This document shows positions 1 through 7,876 of a stretch of 64,000 bases of DNA, piece after piece. A program made the position numbers and the translations under genes. The stretch covers positions 11,385 through 75,384 of the forward strand of contig PMOH01000316.1 of NCBI GenBank assembly GCA_003161515.1, given 5' to 3'. Each line of letters opens with the position of its first letter. The first letter of the stretch is position 1. The notes below the pieces were generated by a model that saw only the letters and a program-made list of their open reading frames with translations, did not search any database and was not told the DNA's origin. Source of the stretch: Deltaproteobacteria bacterium (GTDB lineage Bacteria > Desulfobacterota > Binatia > Binatales > Binataceae).

Positions 1-2
1 AA

Positions 3-233
3 GCCATCCTCATCGCTCTGTCGGTGATCGGGTTGCTATGCGCCGCTGGCTGGTACGCGCTAAATCGCTCGCAGTTGGAGTCGCCCCCGGAGCCGACCGA
101 ACTTGTTTCCCCGGCCGCGTCGAGCGCGAGCGCATCGCCAAGTGATACGCCGACGCCGATGGTGACTCCTTCGCCGAGCGCGTCCGCCACGCCGGTCGAT
201 TTTCGCAAATACAGCGAACCGGATAACGACTGA
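3..233 (+). CDS. Membrane-anchored Pro/Ser/Thr-rich small protein, 5' end outside the window
   Basis: The frame is open from the first full codon, and the GTG at 24 falls inside the hydrophobic run AILIALSVIGLLCAAGWYAL, so the true start is probably upstream of the window. The visible part is one membrane helix followed by about 45 residues rich in Thr, Pro, Ser and Ala (TPTPMVTPSPSASATP) and an acidic tail. It ends 10 nt before the putative small terminase. I do not recognise the family. A lysis accessory such as a spanin would fit the topology, but nothing proves it. Confidence 0.55.
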   Translation, partial: AILIALSVIGLLCAAGWYALNRSQLESPPEPTELVSPAASSASASPSDTPTPMVTPSPSASATPVDFRKYSEPDND

Positions 234-243
234 AGTTGTAAGA

Positions 244-885
244 ATGGCGGCTGCGGTTCCAGAACGACGAGTCCCCAAGGACCTCACTCCCGACGCGTTG
301 CTCAAAGCGCGCGACGAAGCCGAGCGTCGTAAAAAGGCGTTTAATCTTCGAATCCTGAACGCTAGCTACGAGGACATCGCCAAACAAACTGGCATCCATG
401 TAAAGAGAGTCGGCCGCGAAATCCGCAAGGCACTCGGCGAGCTCGACGAGATCGATCTGCTCGATCGCCGCAAGCTCGCGGCCGAGCGGCTCGACGCGCT
501 CGAGCGGCCGTTCTGGGCGCGCGCTCTCGGGGGCGACGTCAAGGCCGGGAATTTCATCCTGCGCTGCGAGACCCAGCGCGCCGAACTGTTCGGGTATGCC
601 GCCGGCAAACCGGATTCACCCGATGGGCCCCGGCTCGGGGAGATAGCGCGCGGCCTTCCCCCTGGAGCGCGGGCGACGGTCGAACTCTCGAGCGTGTGGC
701 AGAGCCCCGATGTCATCGCCGCGGTGCAGAAAGCTCGCCGGGAGAAGATGATCAGCGGGCCCAAGGAATCCGCGATCGATGCGAGTTTTATGCGCGGGTC
801 CGATGAGAACGCCGTTGACCCTGACGAGCAACTCTACGACGAGGTTCTCGCCGAGGGAGTTGCGCAAGCGAGTGAGTCAGCATAA
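244..885 (+). CDS. Putative terminase small subunit
   Basis: The 213-residue protein has a helix-turn-helix segment at about residues 41-64 (YEDIAKQTGIHVKRVGREI). A helical region follows, with RLDALERPFWARALGGD and a FILRCETQRAELFGY segment typical of small terminases and related DNA-binding packaging proteins. The acidic C-terminal tail would suit contact with the large subunit. It lies three genes upstream of terL, which supports a role in recognising the packaging site. The family assignment rests on architecture and position only. Confidence 0.6.
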   Translation: MAAAVPERRVPKDLTPDALLKARDEAERRKKAFNLRILNASYEDIAKQTGIHVKRVGREIRKALGELDEIDLLDRRKLAAERLDALERPFWARALGGDVKAGNFILRCETQRAELFGYAAGKPDSPDGPRLGEIARGLPPGARATVELSSVWQSPDVIAAVQKARREKMISGPKESAIDASFMRGSDENAVDPDEQLYDEVLAEGVAQASESA

Positions 886-930
886 AGAGTAAGCGACCAA
901 TCTTGGCGACAATGTCGGGAGGATGCGGGA

Positions 931-1479
931 ATGAAAGTGCGGAAAAATGTAGCGCGACTGATAGGGCTAGCTGCAATTATTGCTTTGTTCGGCACGCTCA
1001 GCCTCAAACCGGATCCGCTCCGGGTCTTCCAGACGATCGCCGCCGCCGTAACCGCGACCGTAACCGCGACCGCAACCGCGACCGCAACCGCGACTACGAC
1101 CGCTACGGCCACGCCGGTTGTCGCAGTATTTCCCACGCCGACTGTCGTCGCCGCGCCCGCCGGCTGCGCATCTATCGCAGGCCTCGGGCCCTATACCATC
1201 GGCGTGAGCTGGTGTCAGGATCAGAGCCAATCGCCCTACGTGCTCATGGTCTGGAACGGAGTTTCGTTCGTCCGGCCCGCTGCGCTCACGAAAGGCGTCA
1301 CGCCGCCATCGACCGCACCTGATACCGCGCTGTGGCTGAACACCAACGATTATCCGCCGGTGCTCGAACAGTGCAGCGCCTCGACCTGCTCGCCGGCACG
1401 GTGCCTAGTCGGAGTTTGCGGCATTTGGAATCCCCTGATGATTCCAAACTACGGGCCGCTGGCGTCGCCCGTGCCCTAA
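931..1479 (+). CDS. Exported protein with Thr-Ala repeat linker
   Basis: The N-terminus MKVRKNVARLIGLAAIIALFG is a basic start plus a hydrophobic segment, either a signal peptide or a membrane anchor. Residues about 38-62 are almost only Ala, Thr and Val (TATVTATATATATATTT), encoded by a 12-nt tandem repeat. A Cys-containing globular part with six Cys residues follows (CSASTCSPARC), which suggests disulfides outside the cytoplasm. The start is set by GGGAGGATGCGGGA just upstream of the ATG. It lies between the two terminase genes, an odd place for an exported protein. No family recognised. Confidence 0.65.
   Translation: MKVRKNVARLIGLAAIIALFGTLSLKPDPLRVFQTIAAAVTATVTATATATATATTTATATPVVAVFPTPTVVAAPAGCASIAGLGPYTIGVSWCQDQSQSPYVLMVWNGVSFVRPAALTKGVTPPSTAPDTALWLNTNDYPPVLEQCSASTCSPARCLVGVCGIWNPLMIPNYGPLASPVP
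1051..1094 (+). repeat. 12-nt tandem repeat inside a coding region
   Basis: The unit ACCGCGACCGYA is repeated about 3.7 times and encodes the Thr-Ala linker of the exported protein at 931-1479. The repeat also keeps other frames open and produces an Arg-Asn-Arg-Asp ORF that is almost certainly not real. Such tracts readily gain or lose units by slippage. Confidence 0.8.
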
Positions 1480-1499
1480 AGAAAAACACCCCAAAAAAG

Positions 1500-1542
1500 G
1501 GCGGGGAGTCGATTATTGGTTTACCTCTAGCGACTTCCCGCC
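1500..1542. other. Long inverted repeat (12-bp stem, 19-nt loop)
   Basis: GGCGGGGAGTCG (1500-1511) and CGACTTCCCGCC (1531-1542) pair over 12 positions with one G:U-type mismatch. An A6 run lies directly before the left arm, so on the minus strand this reads as a stem followed by a T run, the shape of a leftward intrinsic terminator. Neighbouring genes run rightward, so it may block antisense transcription or only be an mRNA hairpin between two genes. Confidence 0.5.
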
Positions 1543-1565
1543 TTGACTTCAGAGCGTTGGCGAAT

Positions 1566-1889
1566 GTGGATTTTCGACTCGGTAGCTCACAGTTATTCTG
1601 GGACGGACAATTAGAACTTCCGTGTCCTCTCTGCCAAGCGCTTAATCTCAAAACTTCAGATCACTCGACCGAGACCTGTCGTAGCTGTAGGCGCTGGTTT
1701 AACTGGCGCTGGATCGCTTATCGCATGTTCCACGAGTACGTCGATGGCCCGAGCGAGAAACCATCTGACCCCAATGAGCCGATAAGGGCTTGGACCCCGA
1801 GCGACGAACTCAAAAGTATGCGACCGCGCGCGCGGGGGCTTGATGGAAAATATGTCAAAGGCCCCGGAGGCGCAGGCGATGGCGCGTGA
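1566..1889 (+). CDS. Small zinc-ribbon protein
   Basis: This frame is open from 1332, but the preceding gene ends at 1479, so I place the start at GTG 1566 (TTG 1557 is an alternative). From that start the protein has 107 residues and a clear CxxC-x14-CxxC zinc ribbon (CPLC at 20-23, CRSC at 38-41), followed by an aromatic stretch RRWFNWRWIAYRMF and a charged tail. It overlaps the next gene by 47 nt. The zinc site suggests nucleic-acid or protein binding. Its place between small and large terminase hints at packaging, but no family is recognised. Confidence 0.55.
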   Translation: MDFRLGSSQLFWDGQLELPCPLCQALNLKTSDHSTETCRSCRRWFNWRWIAYRMFHEYVDGPSEKPSDPNEPIRAWTPSDELKSMRPRARGLDGKYVKGPGGAGDGA

Positions 1890-2127
1890 CGATTCCTATA
1901 CCGGCAAGGCCGCATCGATCGTTCAAGAGGTCGAAGACATCGCAATTTTATTTGGCTGGTCGTTCGAGCGCCTCTACAACGGATTCTGGCAAAGCCCCCG
2001 CGGGCTCGCGGCGGTGCTTCTCGACGACGATCAGATCGACTCAATCGACGAAAACTACGCCATCATTCGCCCCAAGCAGGCCGGCGGGAAGACCCTCAAA
2101 TTCTGGCGTGTGACCAATGGCTACTGA
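1843..2127 (+). CDS. Small hypothetical protein upstream of terL
   Basis: About 94 residues from ATG 1843, which follows GGGGGCTTG; TTG 1840 and ATG 1852 are alternatives. It is mixed alpha/beta with an acidic middle (LLDDDQIDSIDENYAII) and a C-terminal KFWRV. Its stop overlaps the terL start, indicating translational coupling. No family recognised. Confidence 0.6.
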   Translation: MENMSKAPEAQAMARDDSYTGKAASIVQEVEDIAILFGWSFERLYNGFWQSPRGLAAVLLDDDQIDSIDENYAIIRPKQAGGKTLKFWRVTNGY

Positions 2128-3727
2128 GAGTTTCGAATCACTATCTTCCGCCGAGCAGGAGGTTATTCTGACCCGCGCCTGTCCTGACTATTGGCTCGAA
2201 AAGACGACTGGCGAAAAGGCTTGGGCTAGGCAGGTCGAGGTCATGCAGGCGGTTGCGATGCACCCGCGGGTGGCGGTCGCGTCCGGGAATGGAATTGGGA
2301 AAACGTGGCTCGCTGCTCGGTTGGCGGCCTGGTTCCTAAGCGTCTTCTCCCCTGCGACCGTGGTGACTACCGCGCCGAACATGCGTCAAGTGAAAGACCT
2401 CCTCTGGAAAGAAATTCAGGTCGTCGCTGGCAAGGCCAAAGAGAATGGGCATGATCTTGGCGGCGAACTGTTCACCGCGAGTTGGGAATTTCCCGCGCTC
2501 AAGAGAAGGGGCATTAGGCACTACGGCGTCGGCTTCGCCTCGAAAGAATACGACGTCAACCAATTTCAGGGCTATCACAACTCACACATTTTGGTGATAG
2601 AGGATGAGGCCGCCGGCATCAGTGAGCCGGTCGACGAAGGGATCAACTCGATACTCAAAGGCGCCTTCACCCGCTGGCTGAAAATCGGCAACCCGACCAC
2701 ACTCAAAGGGCCGTTCTTCGGAGCCTTCAAGAGTAAAGACTGGGTCTGTTATCACATTTCGCAATTCGATACCCCGAACGTAAATGCCGTCCCTCCACCG
2801 CGAATATTTGAACAGGATCTCGGCACGCGCAAAGAAATCATGGAGCGGTTCCTCGATAGCCTCCTCACGATGCCGATCAGTATCGATGGCGTTGTAACCC
2901 CGGCAAATATCAAGAGCGACTTCTACAAATGGGGCGAAGATCATCCGCTCTGGCAGGCGCGTGTGCTCGGGCAGTTTCCGGATCGGACGGAGGACACCTT
3001 CATCGCGATCTCGTGGGTCGAGCGCGCCGCGGCGGCGACTCGCAATCTGGAAGGCGCGACTATCGACGTCGGTGTCGACGTCGCGCGCTATGGCAGCGCG
3101 AACACGGTCTTTGTCGCGCGCATCGGCGATCGGCCTGCACAGGGAAACGCATTCGCTTGGGAGAAGTACGGTCAGCAGGGCTTGATGGTTACGTGCGGCC
3201 GCATTATCCAGTTTATTTCAAAGATCCGTGCCTTTTGGAAGGAAGTGGCCCCCGCGAATCTGCCCTGCCCGCTGATTCGAGTCAAAATCGACGCAGTTGG
3301 CCTCGGTGCGGGCGCCTACGATCGCTGCAAGGAGATCTTCGACGGTGAAGAATGGCGCGTGGATGGCCGACGTACCGTCACGGTCCACGAAATGATCGAG
3401 CATCGCACCGCGCGCAATCCCATCCAATACACCAACGCTACTACCGAATGGTGGGCGCTGACAGCACGAGGCTTCGAAGCCGGGGACATCTCCGGCGAGG
3501 TCTTCGCTGACAAAGACCTGATGGACGAATTGGTCTCGCGCAAATACGAATACGGGTCCGATGGGAGAATGCGAGCAGAGAGCAAGGAGGCCATGAAGAC
3601 ACGCGGCGAGGCTTCACCGGACTTCGGCGACGCCGTGGTGATCGCTTACGCAGACATACCAATGAGTTTATTCGATGATGAGGAGCCGTCATCCGGCCTA
3701 CACGCAGGTCTTGTCTACGGCAGGTAG
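2117..3727 (+). CDS. terL: Terminase large subunit (packaging ATPase-nuclease)
   Basis: The 536-residue length is normal for TerL. The ATPase domain has a Walker A at about residues 57-63 (GNGIGKT) and a Walker B at about 157-164 (ILVIEDEA). The RNase H-like nuclease domain starts near 315 (DVGVDVARYGSANT). It continues with KIDAVGLGAGAYDRC and ends in the acidic motif DFGDAVVIAYAD near 505, giving the usual three clusters of metal-binding Asp. It pumps DNA into the prohead through the portal and cuts the concatemer. The ATG at 2117 overlaps the upstream stop. Confidence 0.95.
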   Translation: MATESFESLSSAEQEVILTRACPDYWLEKTTGEKAWARQVEVMQAVAMHPRVAVASGNGIGKTWLAARLAAWFLSVFSPATVVTTAPNMRQVKDLLWKEIQVVAGKAKENGHDLGGELFTASWEFPALKRRGIRHYGVGFASKEYDVNQFQGYHNSHILVIEDEAAGISEPVDEGINSILKGAFTRWLKIGNPTTLKGPFFGAFKSKDWVCYHISQFDTPNVNAVPPPRIFEQDLGTRKEIMERFLDSLLTMPISIDGVVTPANIKSDFYKWGEDHPLWQARVLGQFPDRTEDTFIAISWVERAAAATRNLEGATIDVGVDVARYGSANTVFVARIGDRPAQGNAFAWEKYGQQGLMVTCGRIIQFISKIRAFWKEVAPANLPCPLIRVKIDAVGLGAGAYDRCKEIFDGEEWRVDGRRTVTVHEMIEHRTARNPIQYTNATTEWWALTARGFEAGDISGEVFADKDLMDELVSRKYEYGSDGRMRAESKEAMKTRGEASPDFGDAVVIAYADIPMSLFDDEEPSSGLHAGLVYGR

Positions 3728-3745
3728 AATCGATGGAGCAGTCCC

Positions 3746-5497
3746 ATCTTTAAGACAATCGGCAATAAGATCACTTTCGCGAGCTGGGCGACCGCGCGCT
3801 ACAAAAAGTTGGATCTATACGACCGCCTGTTAGACGGAACCTTCTACGATCATTTGCCCAATTCGTTTTATGAAGAGACGGGACAACGAAACCACTACAT
3901 CCCGCTGCATGAGCGCCGGCCGTCGGTCCAGTACAATCTCTGTGCGTTCGTGGCCAGGAAGATCGCGCGCAAGCTCTTCGCGGGACGCCACGCGCCTCGC
4001 TTCGCGCACGAAAACGACGACCTCAAGGAAGCGGCTACCGCACTCGCGCGCGAGGGCTTCCTCGAGCAGAAGCTCCTTCGTGCAGCGGTCTGGGGCTCCG
4101 TCGGCGCCGTTTGCGTCACTTTCAAAATCGAGCCCGATGGCGCCGAACAGCAGCGCATCGTATTCGAGGTCTGGCGCGCGAAATGGTGCGAGCCGGAATT
4201 CGACAAGCTCGGCGAGCTGAACTCGCTGCGCATCGCCTACCTGACTTATGGCTACCAGTTCAAGGCGATCTACGGGGTCGAAAAGGACGATGAGGGCAAG
4301 CCGATCGATGATGGCGCCCTCTATTGGCATGTCTCGGACATCGACACGCAGCAATGGATTGTCTACCAACCGAGAGCCAAGGACTCATGGCCCCCTGGCG
4401 ATGAAAAGCCACTCTTGGCGATGGACGAGTTGAAGCAACCTACGCCGCACAACTTCGGGTTCGTGCCGGCGCATTGGTTCGTGAATCTGTCGAGCGGGGA
4501 TGACATCGACGGCCAATGCCTGTTCAAAGATGCGATCAACACGGCGATCGATATCGACTACACCATCAGCTCGCTCGGCCGCGGCGTCCGCTACAATGCC
4601 TCGCCCGAGGTAGTGCTAATCGGCAAACGCAAGAATGCCGACCTGGACGAACGCACCGGGACGATGGTGATCCGCGGGCCGACTCACGTCATCGAGATGG
4701 AAGGCACCCGGCGCGATTCCGCCGGCAACCAGATCGGCGGCGGTGACGCGAAGCTCCTCGAAATGAGCGGCCAGGGGATTGCCGTCGGCCTGCAGCTCGT
4801 GGAGACGCTCCGGAAGTTTGCGCTGGAATCGATAGCCGCCTCCAGGAAGGACCCCGACAAGATAGGCGGTCCCCAAAGCGGCCGTGCGATGGAGATGCTC
4901 GACGACGATCCGCTCGATCTCTATGACGAGATGCGCCAGACGTACGGCGAGAACGGATCCCTGCCTCTGATGCGCAAGGCGATGCGCGCGGCGGCGAAGG
5001 TAAAGCACGCCTTGCTTGAAGGCGTTAGTCTCACCGACATTGATGCGCTCGCTTACTACTGGCCGAAGCCGTACCAGCCGGGCGCGCAGGAGATATTCCA
5101 GCTTGGGCAAGGACTTGTTGCGCTCACCACGCCGATTCCGGACGAGCACGAAACTGCTCCTGGGCCTGCTGTACCCGGCGCCGACGGGAAACCGGGGAAG
5201 CCCGGCGCGGCGCAGCAGACTGGCACGGTCGCGATGCGGCCGATTATGACGATCGAGAAGGCGTCCCGCTTGGTCGACACTATGCTCGACGTTCCGCCGG
5301 ACGTTGCGACTATGCCCGCGCAACAGGAGCCCGCGCCCACCGGAGACGATGGCGGGCATCCTTCTCCGGAGCCGGTCGAGACGCCGGAGCACGACAAAGA
5401 AGACGAAGGAGACGCCCTCGCGCGCGCGTCGAAGCTCTCGCAGCCTAAACCGAAACGTCCGAGCGGGCGAGCGCCACGCAAGAAGGTAAGTAAGTGA
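3746..5497 (+). CDS. Portal protein (start codon uncertain)
   Basis: The protein fits the dodecameric portal family: an N-terminal KLDLYDRLLDGTFYDHLPNSF segment, the conserved ERRPSVQYN, and an acidic, Pro-rich C-terminus. The first in-frame NTG is TTG 3809. However, coding sequence clearly extends upstream (SPIFKTIGNKITFASWATARYKK) to the TAG at 3725, and that stretch has no ATG, GTG or TTG. I therefore mark an ATC at 3746, which has GGAG 7 nt upstream. The out-of-frame ATG at 3733 would join this frame if one base of CCC 3743-3745 were absent. Gene identity is firm; the start is not. Confidence 0.85.
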   Translation: MFKTIGNKITFASWATARYKKLDLYDRLLDGTFYDHLPNSFYEETGQRNHYIPLHERRPSVQYNLCAFVARKIARKLFAGRHAPRFAHENDDLKEAATALAREGFLEQKLLRAAVWGSVGAVCVTFKIEPDGAEQQRIVFEVWRAKWCEPEFDKLGELNSLRIAYLTYGYQFKAIYGVEKDDEGKPIDDGALYWHVSDIDTQQWIVYQPRAKDSWPPGDEKPLLAMDELKQPTPHNFGFVPAHWFVNLSSGDDIDGQCLFKDAINTAIDIDYTISSLGRGVRYNASPEVVLIGKRKNADLDERTGTMVIRGPTHVIEMEGTRRDSAGNQIGGGDAKLLEMSGQGIAVGLQLVETLRKFALESIAASRKDPDKIGGPQSGRAMEMLDDDPLDLYDEMRQTYGENGSLPLMRKAMRAAAKVKHALLEGVSLTDIDALAYYWPKPYQPGAQEIFQLGQGLVALTTPIPDEHETAPGPAVPGADGKPGKPGAAQQTGTVAMRPIMTIEKASRLVDTMLDVPPDVATMPAQQEPAPTGDDGGHPSPEPVETPEHDKEDEGDALARASKLSQPKPKRPSGRAPRKKVSK

Positions 5498-6024
5498 ACC
5501 CTCAACTAATCCAGGTACGCGAGCCCGAGATCGGGTCCAAGGGCTTTCTCATCGAGAAAGATGGGCTCTTCGTCTTATCGACCGGACCGGGATTGTTGCG
5601 CGGTATCGCGTGCACCCACGCGGGATCCGGAATGCTCGTGGTGCACGACGGGGTGCCTACTTCGAATGGCTTCTTCGAGAATCGCGGACACCGGCAGATG
5701 GCGGCCGGCAGCAGCGACGAGATCTGGCGGTGCGCGCGGTGCGATGGCGCTCAATGCCCGATGTGTTTTGGTGCCGGGGAGATTGCTCATGCGATCGAAC
5801 GCGTCCCTTGCCCGGTAGGACCTCGGCATTGTTCAGCCTGCAGGGGCACCGGAATAGAGGGAGACTACTGGTCACGAAACGGCCGCGTGATGATGCGGCT
5901 GAATCAAATGGGGATGTGGATGTTCGATGCGGGGTTTCACCACGGCCTCTCGATCGCAGTTGCCGGCGGAACCCCATCGGTGCACATCATCGCGACGATC
6001 ACTTGGCTGACGCATGGCGACTAA
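5494..6024 (+). CDS. Protein with DnaJ-like CxxCxGxG cysteine motifs
   Basis: 176 residues, GTG start overlapping the portal stop. A central cysteine cluster holds CARC, CPMCFGAG and CSACRGTG; the last two match the CxxCxGxG repeat of DnaJ zinc centres, so it probably binds one or two zinc ions. The C-terminal part (GLSIAVAGGTPSVHIIATI) resembles the end of the gene at 6276-6578, suggesting a shared beta domain. Its place between portal and scaffold suggests a head-assembly or host-takeover role. Function unknown. Confidence 0.65.
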   Translation: MNPQLIQVREPEIGSKGFLIEKDGLFVLSTGPGLLRGIACTHAGSGMLVVHDGVPTSNGFFENRGHRQMAAGSSDEIWRCARCDGAQCPMCFGAGEIAHAIERVPCPVGPRHCSACRGTGIEGDYWSRNGRVMMRLNQMGMWMFDAGFHHGLSIAVAGGTPSVHIIATITWLTHGD

Positions 6025-6283
6025 ACAAAAAGCACATCGAAAGCCGGGCAAGGTTGTGAAGTTGCACGCGATCGACGGGCAGCATGGGGTCCACGCGACG
6101 CTGGCCAGGCTCTATCGGAATTTAGAGAAGGATTTTCCGGGCGCCAAGCAAGTCTTGGTCGTGATTCAGAGTTACCCCGACAAGAACCACGAATGCGAAT
6201 GGGCGACGGTTACTAACAATCTGACGCGGGCTGAAAAGCTCTATTTGTTGGAGATGGGGAAACGGGTGATGTTCGGTGACTGA
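6014..6283 (+). CDS. Hypothetical small basic protein
   Basis: 89 residues with a Lys/Arg-rich start (MATKQKAHRKPGKVVK) and an alpha/beta body (KQVLVVIQSYPDKNHECEW). It overlaps both neighbours, so it is part of the head operon. No family recognised. Confidence 0.6.
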   Translation: MATKQKAHRKPGKVVKLHAIDGQHGVHATLARLYRNLEKDFPGAKQVLVVIQSYPDKNHECEWATVTNNLTRAEKLYLLEMGKRVMFGD

Positions 6284-6578
6284 GTTGTTCACACCGGCCG
6301 GGCCCGGAAGCCTCATGCGATCGGTAACGATCGATGATGTCGGCGTCTTCCACGTAGCCCGTCGGACCTGCGAGCTGTACTCGGTCGAGATTATGAGCGG
6401 TTGGGGCAGACTCAGGGCGAGCAATGGACGCGGTCGGAGCCTCTGGTATCAGCCGTCCATTTTCACAGGATCGTTTGTGATTGGGTGCGAGGCCGAAGAA
6501 GGATTGATCGTGGAGATCCAAGGTGGACCGCCGACGGTGAACGTCAACTTTAGAGAGAAAACGCGCGACCTAGTGTGA
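6276..6578 (+). CDS. Hypothetical beta-rich protein
   Basis: 100 residues from a GTG that overlaps the previous stop. Its C-terminal half (GLIVEIQGGPPTVNVNF) is similar in pattern to the end of the zinc-motif protein at 5494-6024, so the two may share a domain. No known family. Confidence 0.6.
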   Translation: MTELFTPAGPGSLMRSVTIDDVGVFHVARRTCELYSVEIMSGWGRLRASNGRGRSLWYQPSIFTGSFVIGCEAEEGLIVEIQGGPPTVNVNFREKTRDLV

Positions 6579-6811
6579 TTCAAATCAAGTCCCCAATGAC
6601 AGGTTCGATACAGCTCTTTTTGCGCGAGAACGGGGCGACGGTCGCGGCTGGGGACAAGATCATCGGCATCGAGAGTATGAAGATGATGAACGAGGTAAAG
6701 ACGCCGGCTGCGGGTCGGCTGAGTTTTAAGGTACGTCTTGGACAAGTAGTGAATCGCGGACAAGTTCTGGCGGAGGTGGATGATGGCGCTACCAATCAAA
6801 CTAACAGCTAG
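6575..6811 (+). CDS. Stand-alone biotinyl/lipoyl-attachment domain protein
   Basis: The 78 residues form almost exactly one biotinyl domain. It opens with IKSPMTGSI, a beta hammerhead start. It has the modification loop ESMKMMNEV with the target Lys at about residue 36 inside MKM, followed by the second half PAAGRLSFKVRLGQVVNRGQ and VLAEVD. In cellular carriers the Lys of MKM is biotinylated by the host biotin ligase. Here there is no carboxylase partner: neighbours are portal, scaffold and capsid. The GTG start overlaps the previous stop. The domain call is strong; biotinylation and a virion role are inference. Confidence 0.8.
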   Translation: MIQIKSPMTGSIQLFLRENGATVAAGDKIIGIESMKMMNEVKTPAAGRLSFKVRLGQVVNRGQVLAEVDDGATNQTNS

Positions 6812-7091
6812 CGGGGCGGGGATCGCGGCGAGTGCACAGCTCCAAAGTTCGGGGTTAGTGGTCGCCATTAAAGGCGTGGCTGGCGTCGCGGCTCTCGATG
6901 CTGCGGTCTGGGTCGCCCCGCAGAACAACGCTACTACGAACGGCGACGAGATCGCGCATATGAAAGCGTCGGCCGCAGGGACAGACACACTGGCGGTGCC
7001 AAACGGCATAGCTGTCGAGTCGGGTCAGTACCTGCTGGTGAACTTTGTCGACACTGACGCCAATCACGAAGTCTGGATATATTTCGACTGA
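6783..7091 (+). CDS. Putative head decoration or minor virion protein
   Basis: About 102 residues. GGAGGT (6772-6777) is well placed for the ATG at 6783. The protein is Ala/Gly/Val-rich with beta pattern, one weakly hydrophobic stretch (GVAGVAALDAAVWVAP) and an end like YLLVNFVDTDANHEVWIYFD. It overlaps the biotinyl gene and precedes the scaffold gene. Position and size suit a head decoration protein, but there is no motif to prove it. Confidence 0.5.
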   Translation: MALPIKLTASGAGIAASAQLQSSGLVVAIKGVAGVAALDAAVWVAPQNNATTNGDEIAHMKASAAGTDTLAVPNGIAVESGQYLLVNFVDTDANHEVWIYFD

Positions 7092-7113
7092 TAGTCGAAT
7101 AAGGGAGAGAAGG

Positions 7114-7866
7114 ATGTTCATACAAGGCTTCTTCGGTAGAGAGTTGGACCGACGGATGTTGCTGCTTGAGGGCGAAGGCGAAGGTGGTGGGGGAGGAGGA
7201 GCTGGCGGCGATCCTCCTGCCGGCGGTGGCGCACCCGCAGGCGGAGGCGGAGCGCCGCCAGCCGCTGAGAGCGGCGAGGTGGATATCGCCAAGTTGCCGA
7301 AAGCAGCTCAGGAATACATCCAGAAAATCCGCGGTGAGTCCGCGAGTGAACGCACTAAGCGAATCGCTGTCGAAGCCGAGCGCGATCGCCTGTCGAAAGA
7401 GAAAAAAGACAGCGACGACAAAGCTTCCGTCGAAAAAGGCGAGTTCAAAACCCTCTACGAGAATACCAAAAAAGAACTCGATACCGAACGCACCGCGCGC
7501 CGAGCACAGACCATCGACGGTGCGATCCGCGAGGCTGCCGCCGCCGCTGGTATCTTAGATCCCGACCTCGTCACTCTCATCAAGCGCGAGACCGTCCAAG
7601 TAACCGATTCCGGTCAGGTCGCCGGTGCCCGCGAGGCTGTTGAGGCGTTCAAAGCCGAGAAGCCCAATCTCTTCAAGGCTGCTGCGCCTGCTGGCGGTGG
7701 CGGGGGAGGCGGCGGTGGTCCTACCCCTCGGGGGACCGGGCCCCGCAGTCCCGCCCCGGCTGGTGATGGCGGCGGCGGCGCACCGAAGGATGTCGGCACT
7801 TTGGAGCAGAAAGAGTATAACGCCCACAAAGCTCAGACGCTTCGCAGTCTGCGAAACGTACGGTAG
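7114..7866 (+). CDS. Putative capsid scaffolding protein
   Basis: The start is ATG 7114 after a strong site GGGAGAGAAGG; the frame is open further upstream but without coding character. The 250-residue protein has a Gly/Pro-rich N-terminal linker. A long charged helical middle follows (about 65-140) with a DIAKLPKAAQEYIQKI start, then AIREAAAAAGILDPDLVTLI, and a Gly-rich then basic C-terminus. This matches the architecture of phage minor structural GP20-type scaffolds, whose basic C-terminus binds the capsid protein. The capsid gene follows after three exported-protein genes. Confidence 0.7.
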   Translation: MFIQGFFGRELDRRMLLLEGEGEGGGGGGAGGDPPAGGGAPAGGGGAPPAAESGEVDIAKLPKAAQEYIQKIRGESASERTKRIAVEAERDRLSKEKKDSDDKASVEKGEFKTLYENTKKELDTERTARRAQTIDGAIREAAAAAGILDPDLVTLIKRETVQVTDSGQVAGAREAVEAFKAEKPNLFKAAAPAGGGGGGGGGPTPRGTGPRSPAPAGDGGGGAPKDVGTLEQKEYNAHKAQTLRSLRNVR

Positions 7867-7876
7867 GAGGGCCGCC

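Noticed and set aside
903..1322. 139-residue Arg/Asn/Asp repeat ORF
   Set aside because: It is the shifted frame of the Thr-Ala repeat in the exported protein at 931-1479; composition is an artefact of the 12-nt repeat.
4616..5392. 258-residue minus-strand ORF inside the portal gene
   Set aside because: Arg/Leu-rich antisense shadow of a gene with certain identity.
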